A stretch of 35,580 nt of DNA from Bacteroidota bacterium (lineage in GTDB: Bacteria; Bacteroidota; Bacteroidia; Bacteroidales; FEN-979), in the NCBI GenBank assembly GCA_026391715.1, contig JAPLDO010000089.1:1-35580 (forward strand). Reading direction: 5' to 3'. How positions within the stretch are numbered: the first letter of the stretch is position 1; each line of letters starts with the position of its first letter. A model generated the notes under the pieces. The model was not told the DNA's origin. It made no database searches and worked only from the letters and a program-made list of their open reading frames with translations. The position numbers and the translations under genes were made by a program. Positions 1-7,481 of the stretch are shown in pieces.

Positions 1-17
1 AAGGGGGTATAAAAATC

Positions 18-119
18 AAAATTTGGCTAAAGCCCGGTATATCAGCAACTTGAATTGCCACTACCTTAAGGTAGTGGCAATTGATAACCAGATAGTTACT
101 GGACTTTAGTCCAAATTTT
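18..119. repeat. Palindromic dispersed-repeat-like element (REP/MITE type)
   Basis: The core at 53-82 is a perfect 30-bp palindrome with arms AATTGCCACTACCTT and its exact complement. It is flanked by two smaller palindromes, GGCTAAAGCC at 25-34 and GGACTTTAGTCC at 101-112. The outermost bases AAAATTTGG (18-26) and CCAAATTTT (111-119) are also complementary, so the whole stretch can fold into one nested structure. Similar GGACTNNAGTCC palindromes are common in intergenic DNA of Bacteroidetes, where they resemble REP elements mobilised by Y1-type (RAYT) transposases. No transposase gene is present here. The mobile-element reading is inference; the symmetry is seen directly. Confidence 0.6.
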
Positions 120-183
120 TTCCTTTTCGGAGTAGGCTCAAGATTCCGGAAGAGTTTTTTTTATCTAATAGGTGGAAGTCCCT

Positions 184-191
184 TATCTTTG
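184..191 (+). promoter_or_regulatory. Candidate -7 box for the Ntn-hydrolase lipoprotein gene
   Basis: TATCTTTG matches the Bacteroidetes -7 consensus TAnnTTTG and is followed by GCAC. No convincing -33 TTTG lies 19-21 bases upstream, only a T-rich run. Transcription would start near 198 and leave a leader of about 155 nt before the start at 353. The leader holds a 31-codon open frame from 229 that looks non-coding. Confidence 0.4.
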
Positions 192-352
192 CACTTTAAA
201 ATTAATTTTCAAATCGCGACCCGCCAATATGAACAGAAAAATGAAAATGTTGGCGCCTGCGTTGCAAATGTATCGGGTGAAAATATTCTCCCAAACATAC
301 CTTACCTTAACGGGATCAAGTTGATAAGTATCATTTTAAATCTTTCTTCATT

Positions 353-1666
353 ATGACACACATTAAATTTTTCTTCATTATGGCGCTTGCAACCTCCTTA
401 ATAATGAGCGGGTGCAAAAGTAAAACCGACGATGCTGTTCCGGCAGAACAACTTGGGTCAAAGTATCTCCATCCAACCGGAATAACCATTCTTTCATTAA
501 AAGGCACCTATTTTGAAATGGGGAAGCAGTATGGCCGCCACATGAAAACGGAGTTGAAATATTGGTCCAACTACTACGAAACCACATGGAAAGCCGCCAA
601 TCCGGAAGTATATAATTATGTTTCCAATGAATTATTGATAGAAATGAACAAATTATATATGAGCAATAAAATCGTAGAATTCCTGGATGGGGTTGCGATC
701 ACTGCCGGAATGACTAACAATGAGGTGTATCGTCTCGACCAATGTTGTGCATTTGATTATGCGTTCAGCGGTCACATTCCGATACTAAAGGGCGCTGCCT
801 GCACCTTTGTCGGCGCTTTTGGGGCAGCCACCGGGGGGCATACCATCATCGCCCGGAACCTTGACCTGCAACGACCGCTGGCCGTGCGGGAATACAACAG
901 CGTGATCACGGTCATGCACCCTTCAGACGGCGATCATAAAGTGGCTACCTTCGGATTTGTCGGATTTCCGCAGGGATATGTACTGATGAATCTCGACAAT
1001 ACTGTCGTGACGGAGTATAATACAGGAAACTCAGCCGATAAAGGCTCAGACTTTGATGTTTTGTCAAGAGACATGATGGATCTTGCATTCGATGCAATTA
1101 CGGATAGAAACAACACGGATGCCCAAACAACCGCTGAATACCTGAGAACCGGAAGGCTGCTCTCGCCATCATTTTTTGGCGTGGCCGATAAGAATACCGT
1201 GTTGGTCGTGCAACGCGCCATGTACCAGGATGGTGTTATTACCGAAAACAGTATTGGAAATAACATCAACGGCGTGACTAATGTGTTTCTCGACAGTATC
1301 ATGCATAAAGTCAAGTTAAATATCTACAACGCCTCCACTGCTGTTGACGGCGCTGAAAAAGGACTCGATACGCCTGCTCGCGGAATGGTTCGCTGGGTAA
1401 ACCTTGTCAATTATTTTAAAGCACACCCGACAGGTCTTGATATTGACGCAATGAAAACCATTATTGCTACCGACATTGCCGACAGCGGTGTTTTTATCGG
1501 CGGGTACGAGCAGGAGGGAACCAATACCTTCTGTAAAACCGACGCCACTTTTGGTTCCGTTGTGATCGATCTGAGCGACCTCACCCAGGTATGGTGGCTC
1601 AGGTATGATTATGCAACAAAGAATAAGACTTGGGATATGGTGGACCTGACGCAGAATATTAACTGA
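353..1666 (+). CDS. Lipoprotein Ntn-hydrolase, C45 / choloylglycine hydrolase-like family
   Basis: This 437-residue protein begins with a lipoprotein signal ending in the lipobox LIMSGC (Cys21), so it is probably anchored in a membrane facing the periplasm or surface. A region at 46-70 (SLKGTYFEMGKQYGRHM) matches the start of acyl-CoA:6-APA acyltransferase-like (peptidase C45) proteins. The segment AACTFVGAFG with Cys150, followed by GGHTIIARNLDL (161-172), is the expected nucleophile region of this Ntn-hydrolase group, in which a self-processed N-terminal Cys cleaves a linear amide. The substrate cannot be read from sequence; bile-acid conjugates, N-acyl amides and peptides are all possible. 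A 13-bp direct repeat, TTTCTTCATTATG, puts two in-frame ATGs at 353 and 380. The first is preferred because the second would leave only 11 residues before the lipobox Cys. The gene stands alone and ends facing glmS. Confidence 0.75.
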   Translation: MTHIKFFFIMALATSLIMSGCKSKTDDAVPAEQLGSKYLHPTGITILSLKGTYFEMGKQYGRHMKTELKYWSNYYETTWKAANPEVYNYVSNELLIEMNKLYMSNKIVEFLDGVAITAGMTNNEVYRLDQCCAFDYAFSGHIPILKGAACTFVGAFGAATGGHTIIARNLDLQRPLAVREYNSVITVMHPSDGDHKVATFGFVGFPQGYVLMNLDNTVVTEYNTGNSADKGSDFDVLSRDMMDLAFDAITDRNNTDAQTTAEYLRTGRLLSPSFFGVADKNTVLVVQRAMYQDGVITENSIGNNINGVTNVFLDSIMHKVKLNIYNASTAVDGAEKGLDTPARGMVRWVNLVNYFKAHPTGLDIDAMKTIIATDIADSGVFIGGYEQEGTNTFCKTDATFGSVVIDLSDLTQVWWLRYDYATKNKTWDMVDLTQNIN

Positions 1667-1710
1667 TTAACCACAATCAATTCTGACGACCAACTTGTCC
1701 CCGTTGGAAA

Positions 1711-3549
1711 TTACTCTACCGTAACCGACTTTGCAAGGTTTCGCGGTTGGTCAACATTGCGGTTTAGCATTACGGCGATGTGGTAGGAGAGCAATTGCAG
1801 GGGGATTGTCGCGAGAAGCGGGATCAGCGCCTCCAGCGTATCGGGGATTTCAATCCAATGATCGGCAAGAGCTTTAACGGTTTCGTCGCCTTCGGTTACG
1901 ATGGCAATGATTCTGCCTTTGCGGGCTTTAACCTCTTCGATATTGGTGATTACTTTTTCGTAAATTCCACGGCGTGTAGCTATGAATACCACGGGCATAA
2001 GTTCATCAATCAGCGCAATTGGACCGTGTTTCATCTCTGCTGCGGGATATCCTTCGGCATGAATGTAGGATATTTCTTTCAATTTTAAGGCGCCTTCGAG
2101 AGCTACCGGGAAATTATAACCTCTTCCGAGGTACAACGAATTTTTTACATCCTTGTAAATCGTTGCTATATCTTTTATTTTCTGGCTGAGTTCCAGAATT
2201 TGCTGAACTTTGGCAGGGATTCTATCGAGTTCGATAAGAATTTTCTGAAATTCTGTTTGCGAAATGGTTCCCTTTTTCTGCGCTAACAATAACCCCAAAA
2301 GAGTAAGAACTGCAACCTGCGCGGTAAACGCTTTGGTTGACGCCACGCCTATTTCGGGTCCGGCATGGGTGTATATGCCGGCGTGAGTGGCGCGCGCAAT
2401 AGAAGAGCCAACAACGTTGCAGATTCCCAGTACCGTTGCCCCTTTTGATTTGGCAAGCTCAATGGCAGCTAAAGTATCTGCGGTTTCTCCCGATTGAGAT
2501 ATTGCGATAACAACATCATCTTCACCAAGCACCGGATTCCGATATCTGAATTCCGACGAATATTCAACCTCAACCGGTATGCGGGCAAAATCTTCGATCA
2601 GATACTCGCCAACCAACCCGGCATGCCACGAGGTTCCGCAGGCTGTAATTATGATTCGTTTTGCATTAAGAATTTTCTGCTCCCAGTCGCGGATACCGCC
2701 CAGGGTAACTATTCCCTGATCAACATGAAGCCGCCCGCGCATCGAATCATAAATGGAATGAGGTTGTTCGTAAATCTCTTTCAGCATGAAATGGTCAAAA
2801 CCACCCTTTTCTATTTCACCAAGGCTCATGGCGAGCTTTTCTATGTAGGGAGTTTGCTTCTGGTTAAGGATTGTTCTGATTTGAATTTCATGATCGCGTT
2901 CAATTATAGCGATTTCTTCATCATTCAGGTAAACTACATTGTTGGTATATTCAATTATCGGCGTAGCGTCGGATGCAATAAAAAACTCATCTTTTCCCAC
3001 GCCAATCACCATCGGACTCCCTTTTCGGGCGGCAATAATTTTATCGGGAAAATCTTTTGCCAGGATTACGATGGCATAAGCGCCGATTACCTCATTAAGC
3101 GCCACCCGCACAGCTTCTTCCACCGATACATGCTCGTTGATCATAATATCTTCGATCAGATGAACAAGAACTTCCGTGTCGGTATCGCTTGTGAAAGTAT
3201 AGCCCCTGTTTTTCAATTCACTGCGTAAAACCGTATAGTTTTCAATAATCCCGTTATGGATTATTGCCAGGGTTTTATTTTGCGATAGATGAGGGTGTGC
3301 ATTGATGGTATTCGGTTCGCCGTGGGTTGCCCATCGCGTATGCGCCATGCCTATGTTACCTGAAACATCGCTGCCGGCAACAAAATCTTCGAGGTCTGAA
3401 ACTTTACCTTTGCATTTGAAAACCCTGAGGTCGTCATTCAGCAGGCATACTCCGGCGCTGTCATATCCCCGGTATTCCAACCGGTGCAATCCTTTCATCA
3501 GAAGAGGATAAGCGTCGCGAGGACCAATATAAGCTACAATTCCGCACAT
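1711..3549 (-). CDS. glmS: Glutamine--fructose-6-phosphate aminotransferase (isomerizing)
   Basis: GlmS converts fructose-6-phosphate and glutamine to glucosamine-6-phosphate, the entry step to UDP-GlcNAc for peptidoglycan and lipid A, in the cytosol. The 612-residue length is normal. It starts MCGIVAYIG, with Cys2 as the glutaminase nucleophile once Met is removed; the class II amidotransferase domain covers about 1-220 (TRWATHG, HNGIIENY visible). Two SIS sugar-isomerase domains follow, with CGTSWHAG, SQSGETADT, ASTKAFTAQ and a second SIS domain with EGALKLKE and AEMKHGP. It ends in the canonical LAKSVTVE tail. It is the last gene of a minus-strand series after the glycogen-synthase-like and DUF4270 genes, with an 84-bp gap and a candidate promoter of its own. 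No glmS ribozyme was seen, as expected for this phylum. Confidence 0.98.
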   Translation of the reverse strand: MCGIVAYIGPRDAYPLLMKGLHRLEYRGYDSAGVCLLNDDLRVFKCKGKVSDLEDFVAGSDVSGNIGMAHTRWATHGEPNTINAHPHLSQNKTLAIIHNGIIENYTVLRSELKNRGYTFTSDTDTEVLVHLIEDIMINEHVSVEEAVRVALNEVIGAYAIVILAKDFPDKIIAARKGSPMVIGVGKDEFFIASDATPIIEYTNNVVYLNDEEIAIIERDHEIQIRTILNQKQTPYIEKLAMSLGEIEKGGFDHFMLKEIYEQPHSIYDSMRGRLHVDQGIVTLGGIRDWEQKILNAKRIIITACGTSWHAGLVGEYLIEDFARIPVEVEYSSEFRYRNPVLGEDDVVIAISQSGETADTLAAIELAKSKGATVLGICNVVGSSIARATHAGIYTHAGPEIGVASTKAFTAQVAVLTLLGLLLAQKKGTISQTEFQKILIELDRIPAKVQQILELSQKIKDIATIYKDVKNSLYLGRGYNFPVALEGALKLKEISYIHAEGYPAAEMKHGPIALIDELMPVVFIATRRGIYEKVITNIEEVKARKGRIIAIVTEGDETVKALADHWIEIPDTLEALIPLLATIPLQLLSYHIAVMLNRNVDQPRNLAKSVTVE

Positions 3550-3587
3550 ATTTATATGGATTAAAAGTTACCAGCTAAAAAAACAGC

Positions 3588-3620
3588 CAAAACTACAAAG
3601 AAAAACCGGTATTACCCAAA
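3588..3620 (-). promoter_or_regulatory. Candidate promoter for glmS
   Basis: On the minus strand a TAGTTTTG -7 box (3588-3595) lies 21 bases after a TTTG -33 box (3617-3620), matching the Bacteroidetes TTTG / TAnnTTTG promoter spacing. It sits in the 84-bp gap before glmS, so glmS may be transcribed both from here and by read-through from upstream. Confidence 0.45.
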
Positions 3621-3633
3621 ATCAATATTTTCT

Positions 3634-5001
3634 TTAATTGAAGGCGGTATAGGTAATTTTTAATTGAAACCTGCCTGAATTATCGCCTGGAACAAGGGGT
3701 TTTGTGCCATTCAGGATTATGCGGTTCGGGGTGACAAAACTCGTAATTGGCGAATTAACCATGATATAGAGGTCAAAACTGCTTTTATAAACTTTTTGCA
3801 GGATGTTTTGCATGTGTTGTGTCAACCTGAAAAAATATGACCTTGTGGTTTCATTATATGTTCCGCCGAAATAGGAGGTTCCCTCGCTCTGGTCTATAAG
3901 GTATCCGATTCGCCCGGCGCTATCCTGCCTTACCAGCATCAGAGTTGGGGGCGGCGAATAAATTGTGTCGGTTTCAAAGTTTTTCAATTCCAGTATTGCA
4001 TCGTTGATTACGATTGCTTTCCCTTTTCCAAAGGCGCTGAAATTCGGGAATTTCAGTTTGATTTTAACGCCGCCCATTCCCTGGAGGAACAATTTATCGG
4101 CGCCTCTGAGTGAATCGTGATTCAGAATCTGCTGTTTCAGATCCTGACTTGCATCAAGATATCCGTTATGATCAATATGCAGAAACCTGGCACAGCTCTC
4201 ATTCAGTAACATATTAAACTTCAGGGAATCATTAGCCGGGACATCCCCGTCGTGGTAATAAACCACAAGTTGGGAAACATTCCCGGTTATCGAGAAATTC
4301 AGCATCGCGCCTTTAATATTAACCGGAGAAGCAGTTACATAGAGACCCTTCACAAATTTGACAAACGCGCTGTTTGTCAGCAACGCGCTTGCAGGGGCAT
4401 AAAGGATTTTATTGCCGAGATAGTTGGTCAGATTATTCAGGTTTATTCTAAGATGAGGCGCCAGTTTCGACGTACCTACCTGGATGCTGTCGGATATATT
4501 GGGAACAAAATCCTGGTCGGCAAGCAAGGTTGGATACGTACCAAGCGTTTGATTTGAAAAATGGACGCTGTCGTAAACAAGGTCGTCGGATATCTCATAC
4601 ACTTTAACATTTTGTTTTGTAAGAGTATCGCCGTAATAACCATTGTAAAACAGCACGAGAACCAATGAGTCGAGAACGGGATTTTTGCCAAAATCGGGAG
4701 CTTCGTTAGAGAGTCGCACATGAGTGTAAAAGCTGGTGGTAGTTTTTCCGAAAACCGGATCGAGGATAGAACCCAATATCAGCGAGCCGTGTTTATCGGT
4801 ACGAACTGAATCCTGTCGAACAGAAAAAGCCTCAACAGTGCATGTATCGGTAGTTCTGACGTTCAGTGTATCGGAAGGAGGAAGAAGATCAATCCCTATT
4901 TCATAAGGGTCTTTGTTGCATGAAAACAATGCAAAAATGATCAAAATACCAGCAATGATTTTAGCAGGGGTTGATTTGCCGACAAGGTTCAAGACGTTCA
5001 A
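3634..5001 (-). CDS. DUF4270 family lipoprotein
   Basis: This 455-residue protein has a lipoprotein signal with lipobox ALFSC (Cys28). The N-terminus reads DPYEIGIDLLPPSDTLNV, and the segment LGSILDPVFGKTTTSFYTHVRL is characteristic of DUF4270, a Bacteroidetes-specific family of large, beta-rich envelope lipoproteins with no known function. The length is usual for the family. It lies 15 bp after the short glycogen-synthase-like gene and 84 bp before glmS. The same three-gene neighbourhood is common in Bacteroidales, which suggests a role tied to envelope or polysaccharide metabolism, although this is only inferred from context. Confidence 0.88.
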   Translation of the reverse strand: MNVLNLVGKSTPAKIIAGILIIFALFSCNKDPYEIGIDLLPPSDTLNVRTTDTCTVEAFSVRQDSVRTDKHGSLILGSILDPVFGKTTTSFYTHVRLSNEAPDFGKNPVLDSLVLVLFYNGYYGDTLTKQNVKVYEISDDLVYDSVHFSNQTLGTYPTLLADQDFVPNISDSIQVGTSKLAPHLRINLNNLTNYLGNKILYAPASALLTNSAFVKFVKGLYVTASPVNIKGAMLNFSITGNVSQLVVYYHDGDVPANDSLKFNMLLNESCARFLHIDHNGYLDASQDLKQQILNHDSLRGADKLFLQGMGGVKIKLKFPNFSAFGKGKAIVINDAILELKNFETDTIYSPPPTLMLVRQDSAGRIGYLIDQSEGTSYFGGTYNETTRSYFFRLTQHMQNILQKVYKSSFDLYIMVNSPITSFVTPNRIILNGTKPLVPGDNSGRFQLKITYTAFN

Positions 5002-5016
5002 ATTAGTAGGTTGCTG

Positions 5017-5844
5017 TTAATCCACCGCTACAGAATCGTGAACCAGTATCTCGTCATAGAATTCGTTATATGCGTCAATATAACGATCCATGGGTTGATA
5101 TTCGAGGTGAGGTTTATCAATATCTTTCAGATATTGCACCAGTTCGGGATTTACTTTGGGTGAACCAATTACCACACCGTCGGAAAAATCAATGGCGGCT
5201 TTAATCACATTAACGTAATCAGGGGTCTTATAGTGTTTGAGATCCTTGGAATTTATTCCCGGAAGTTTGATTTTGGTTGCATAATCCTTATGCATCAACT
5301 CATTAAAGTCGTCATCGTAGATCGAAAAAATCACTTTCGTATCTGTGAAAATAGGATTATCGCAATAGGCTTTTTTAATGTATAAGGGAATCAGGCTGGT
5401 TATCCACCCATGACAGTGAACAACATCGGGACTCCATCCTAATTTTTTTACGGTTTCAAGAACCCCGCGGGAATAAAAGATAGCGCGTTCGTCGTTATCC
5501 GCGAAAAACTTGTTGTTTTTATCGTGCAACTGGAATTTGCGTTGAAAATAATCTTCATTGTCAATAAAGTAAATCTGCATCCGCGCCTGCTGAATCGAGG
5601 CTACCTTGATGATTAACGGATGATCGGTATCGTCAATAATCAGATTCATGCCCGACAAACGGATAACCTCGTGAAGTTGGTTGCGCCTTTCATTGATATT
5701 GCCGTACCGAGGCATAAATGTTCGGATTTCCCTGCCACGCTCCTGAATTCCCTGCGGGAGGTATCTTCCGATTATGCCCATGGGACTTTCCTTCAGATAT
5801 GGGGTGATCTCCTGCGCAACAAACAAAACTTTCGCTTTTTCCAT
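5017..5844 (-). CDS. Glycogen/starch synthase-like protein, catalytic-domain-only short form
   Basis: The protein resembles the N-terminal GT5 domain of glycogen/starch synthases: KVLFVAQEITPYLKESPMG at its start, RGREIRTFMPRYGNINERR near 35-55, and DVVHCHGWITSLIPLYIKKAY near 143-163. The C-terminal GT-B half with the ADP-glucose-binding site is absent; the family member ends at about 275 residues instead of about 470. Such short forms are usual in Bacteroidetes next to DUF4270 and glmS, often with panC nearby. The frame is open to 5889, but ATG at 5844 is chosen because it has a good ribosome site (GGAAGGAC) and starts exactly where homologues do (MEKAKVLF). The upstream extension carries no conserved sequence. 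Whether it has any transferase activity is doubtful. Confidence 0.85.
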   Translation of the reverse strand: MEKAKVLFVAQEITPYLKESPMGIIGRYLPQGIQERGREIRTFMPRYGNINERRNQLHEVIRLSGMNLIIDDTDHPLIIKVASIQQARMQIYFIDNEDYFQRKFQLHDKNNKFFADNDERAIFYSRGVLETVKKLGWSPDVVHCHGWITSLIPLYIKKAYCDNPIFTDTKVIFSIYDDDFNELMHKDYATKIKLPGINSKDLKHYKTPDYVNVIKAAIDFSDGVVIGSPKVNPELVQYLKDIDKPHLEYQPMDRYIDAYNEFYDEILVHDSVAVD

Positions 5845-5886
5845 GTCCTTCCTGTCTATTTTAACCCTATTTGAAAAATTCGTCTG

Positions 5887-5894
5887 CAAAGATA
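5887..5894 (-). promoter_or_regulatory. Candidate -7 box for the glycogen-synthase-like / DUF4270 / glmS operon
   Basis: TATCTTTG on the minus strand is an exact TAnnTTTG match, about 42 bases before the chosen ATG at 5844. The nearest TTG upstream (5919-5921) has a 24-base spacer, longer than the usual 19-21, so the -33 box is uncertain. Confidence 0.45.
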
Positions 5895-6214
5895 CTAAAA
5901 AAAAAATTAATACTTTCCAAACCTTTATTGTAAAATAATGATTATTATCTGATTATAATTTATTTTACAGTTTGTTGAAAAAAAAGTGGTTTTTGATGTA
6001 TTACCTTTTGCCCCCTTTCCTGATTAAACAGTACAATTGAAATTTAAAAAAGGGGGGATAAACCAATGGACTAGTTGATGGGAGAGAAACAGATTTGTTC
6101 CGGTGGAGCGTTTCTGTTTCGGGAGCAAGACCACGCTTCCTGAAAAACAGGGTCAACCGCAAGTTGCCGGCGGAGAAAGGCAGCAAAATCTTTAACATTT
6201 TAATATTTTAAGTC
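5895..6214. other. AT-rich intergenic region between divergent genes, no gene seen
   Basis: About 320 bases with homopolymer A runs near 5898-5907 and a very AT-rich stretch to about 6000. An open frame on the minus strand (6001-6198) has no ribosome site, a low-complexity composition and no recognisable motif. I see no RNA gene. The stretch must contain the promoter of the rightward gene at 6215, but I found no clear TAnnTTTG box for it. Confidence 0.5.
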
Positions 6215-6691
6215 ATGAAAAAGTTTTTCGTTTTTTCGATGTTAAGCGCTCTTCTTCTAACAAGCGATCTTTTTGCCACTGAAGTAAAACCAATTCCTGC
6301 GGCTGGGGATGATCTTATTCTCAACCTGAAAATCATTTTCCATCGCCCAAAGTATGAATGTGGTCGCGGGTTTGGTATTTGCGTAATTTTTAATATTAAC
6401 TGGGAAGATGCGCAGGTTAATAATGACCAAACCCATTGTTTGGCTAAAGGCAGCATAAATGAACGGAACCAGCTTACTATTGTAATCGCCGAATCAGAAT
6501 TGAACAAGTATGATGGTGGCTCTGCTTTACCTTACTTCAGGGACAAAACAACAATTCCCATCCTTGATCCTTATCCACTTACACCAGAATTGTGCCGGGC
6601 GTTTGGCGCTAATCCGCCTCTCACAATCAAACCCGGGAACTATCCGGTAAGCTTTGAAAACGGAGTATATACCGTAATTTTCCAACTTTGA
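6215..6691 (+). CDS. Small exported protein of unknown function
   Basis: This 158-residue protein has a clear Sec signal peptide (MKKFFVFSMLSALLLTSDLFA, cleavage near residue 21). The mature part is about 137 residues, beta-rich, with three Cys near its centre and one further on (ECGRGFGICVI, THCLAKG, ELCRAFG), which could form disulfides in the periplasm or outside. The end reads PGNYPVSFENGVYTVIFQL, a pattern seen in several uncharacterised Bacteroidetes exported proteins. I do not recognise a named family. It is followed by a terminator-like hairpin, so it is probably a single-gene unit. Confidence 0.7.
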   Translation: MKKFFVFSMLSALLLTSDLFATEVKPIPAAGDDLILNLKIIFHRPKYECGRGFGICVIFNINWEDAQVNNDQTHCLAKGSINERNQLTIVIAESELNKYDGGSALPYFRDKTTIPILDPYPLTPELCRAFGANPPLTIKPGNYPVSFENGVYTVIFQL

Positions 6692-6698
6692 AAAAGCT

Positions 6699-6752
6699 GC
6701 TGCCCTTAAACAAAAGATAACCGAACTTTTAATCTGGCTGTTTAAGGGCAGC
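6699..6752 (+). terminator. Hairpin with 13-bp stem after the small exported protein
   Basis: The arms GCTGCCCTTAAAC (6699-6711) and GTTTAAGGGCAGC (6740-6752) are perfectly complementary, with a 28-nt loop, followed by CTTTTAACTTT. The left arm begins 7 bases after the stop codon. It fits a Rho-independent terminator with a weak U-tract, though the loop is large; a regulatory inverted repeat is the alternative. Confidence 0.55.
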
Positions 6753-6784
6753 CTTTTAACTTTGTTAAAAACCAGGAACCAGCT

Positions 6785-7408
6785 ATGAAAACAAACTTCT
6801 TATTGTATGGAAAATTAGTAATTCTTTCCATTTTATTCGTAATCGCAAACAGTTGTAAATCATATATTAAATTAAAACATGGCATCTCAAATCCTGACGA
6901 AGAAACGCCCGGTTCGCTGATAACCTTTCTTGAAAAGCAGAATTTTCCGACACAAAACCTGTACATGTTTTCCGATTCATCCGCATACTGTAATGCGCTA
7001 AGAAAAGACATTTTCCGAAAAAATCTTTTAAGTCATTTGATCTTCGACCGAAAAGGAAACCTTACATACAGGGATACTACAAAATGCCAGTGGGCGGGAT
7101 ATAAGCTTATATGCGCCTTGCATCCTGATTCGATTTACTTAACTACCAATGAACTGACAGTAAACCAGGTACTCGAAAATATTGTCCCGTTTGGGTTGGG
7201 TAATGGAAAAAATCAAGGCGATCCGACGCCAGATTTCACCATTATTGTCACATGGGCAAAATTTCTTGGAAAGTACAATTATCGGCTTTTTGATCTTGAA
7301 GGCGCTCTAAAAGAGAATAAAAACGCGAAAATCCGACTAATCTGGCTGAATATTGATATGCAGAAAAGCTGGCATTTAAAACCCAGCCAAAAGATGTCAT
7401 TCAAATAA
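6785..7408 (+). CDS. Lipoprotein of unknown function
   Basis: A 207-residue protein with a hydrophobic N-terminus and lipobox IANSC (Cys24). The mature part includes FPTQNLYMFSDSSAYC (54-69) and HLIFDRKGNLTYRDTTKCQWAGYKLI (from about 80), which loosely recalls thioredoxin-fold lipoproteins of Bacteroidetes, but no CxxC motif is present and I would not assign an activity. It ends with a basic tail. It is 73 bp before a probable outer-membrane barrel gene on the same strand, so the two may be co-transcribed and work together in the envelope. The start ATG is the only one that gives a complete signal peptide. Confidence 0.68.
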   Translation: MKTNFLLYGKLVILSILFVIANSCKSYIKLKHGISNPDEETPGSLITFLEKQNFPTQNLYMFSDSSAYCNALRKDIFRKNLLSHLIFDRKGNLTYRDTTKCQWAGYKLICALHPDSIYLTTNELTVNQVLENIVPFGLGNGKNQGDPTPDFTIIVTWAKFLGKYNYRLFDLEGALKENKNAKIRLIWLNIDMQKSWHLKPSQKMSFK

Positions 7409-7481
7409 TTTCTCTCTCCCGGCTTTCAGGAATCCCATAAAAACAAAACCATGAATATTTTAAAACCTGAAACCGGTGTTG

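Noticed and set aside
229-324. 31-codon frame in the leader of the Ntn-hydrolase gene
   Set aside because: It has no ribosome site and no protein-like pattern; it could be a leader peptide but nothing supports this.
2494-3228. 244-residue plus-strand open frame opposite glmS
   Set aside because: It is a shadow of glmS, which has all its motifs on the minus strand; the plus-strand frame shows no domain or ribosome site.
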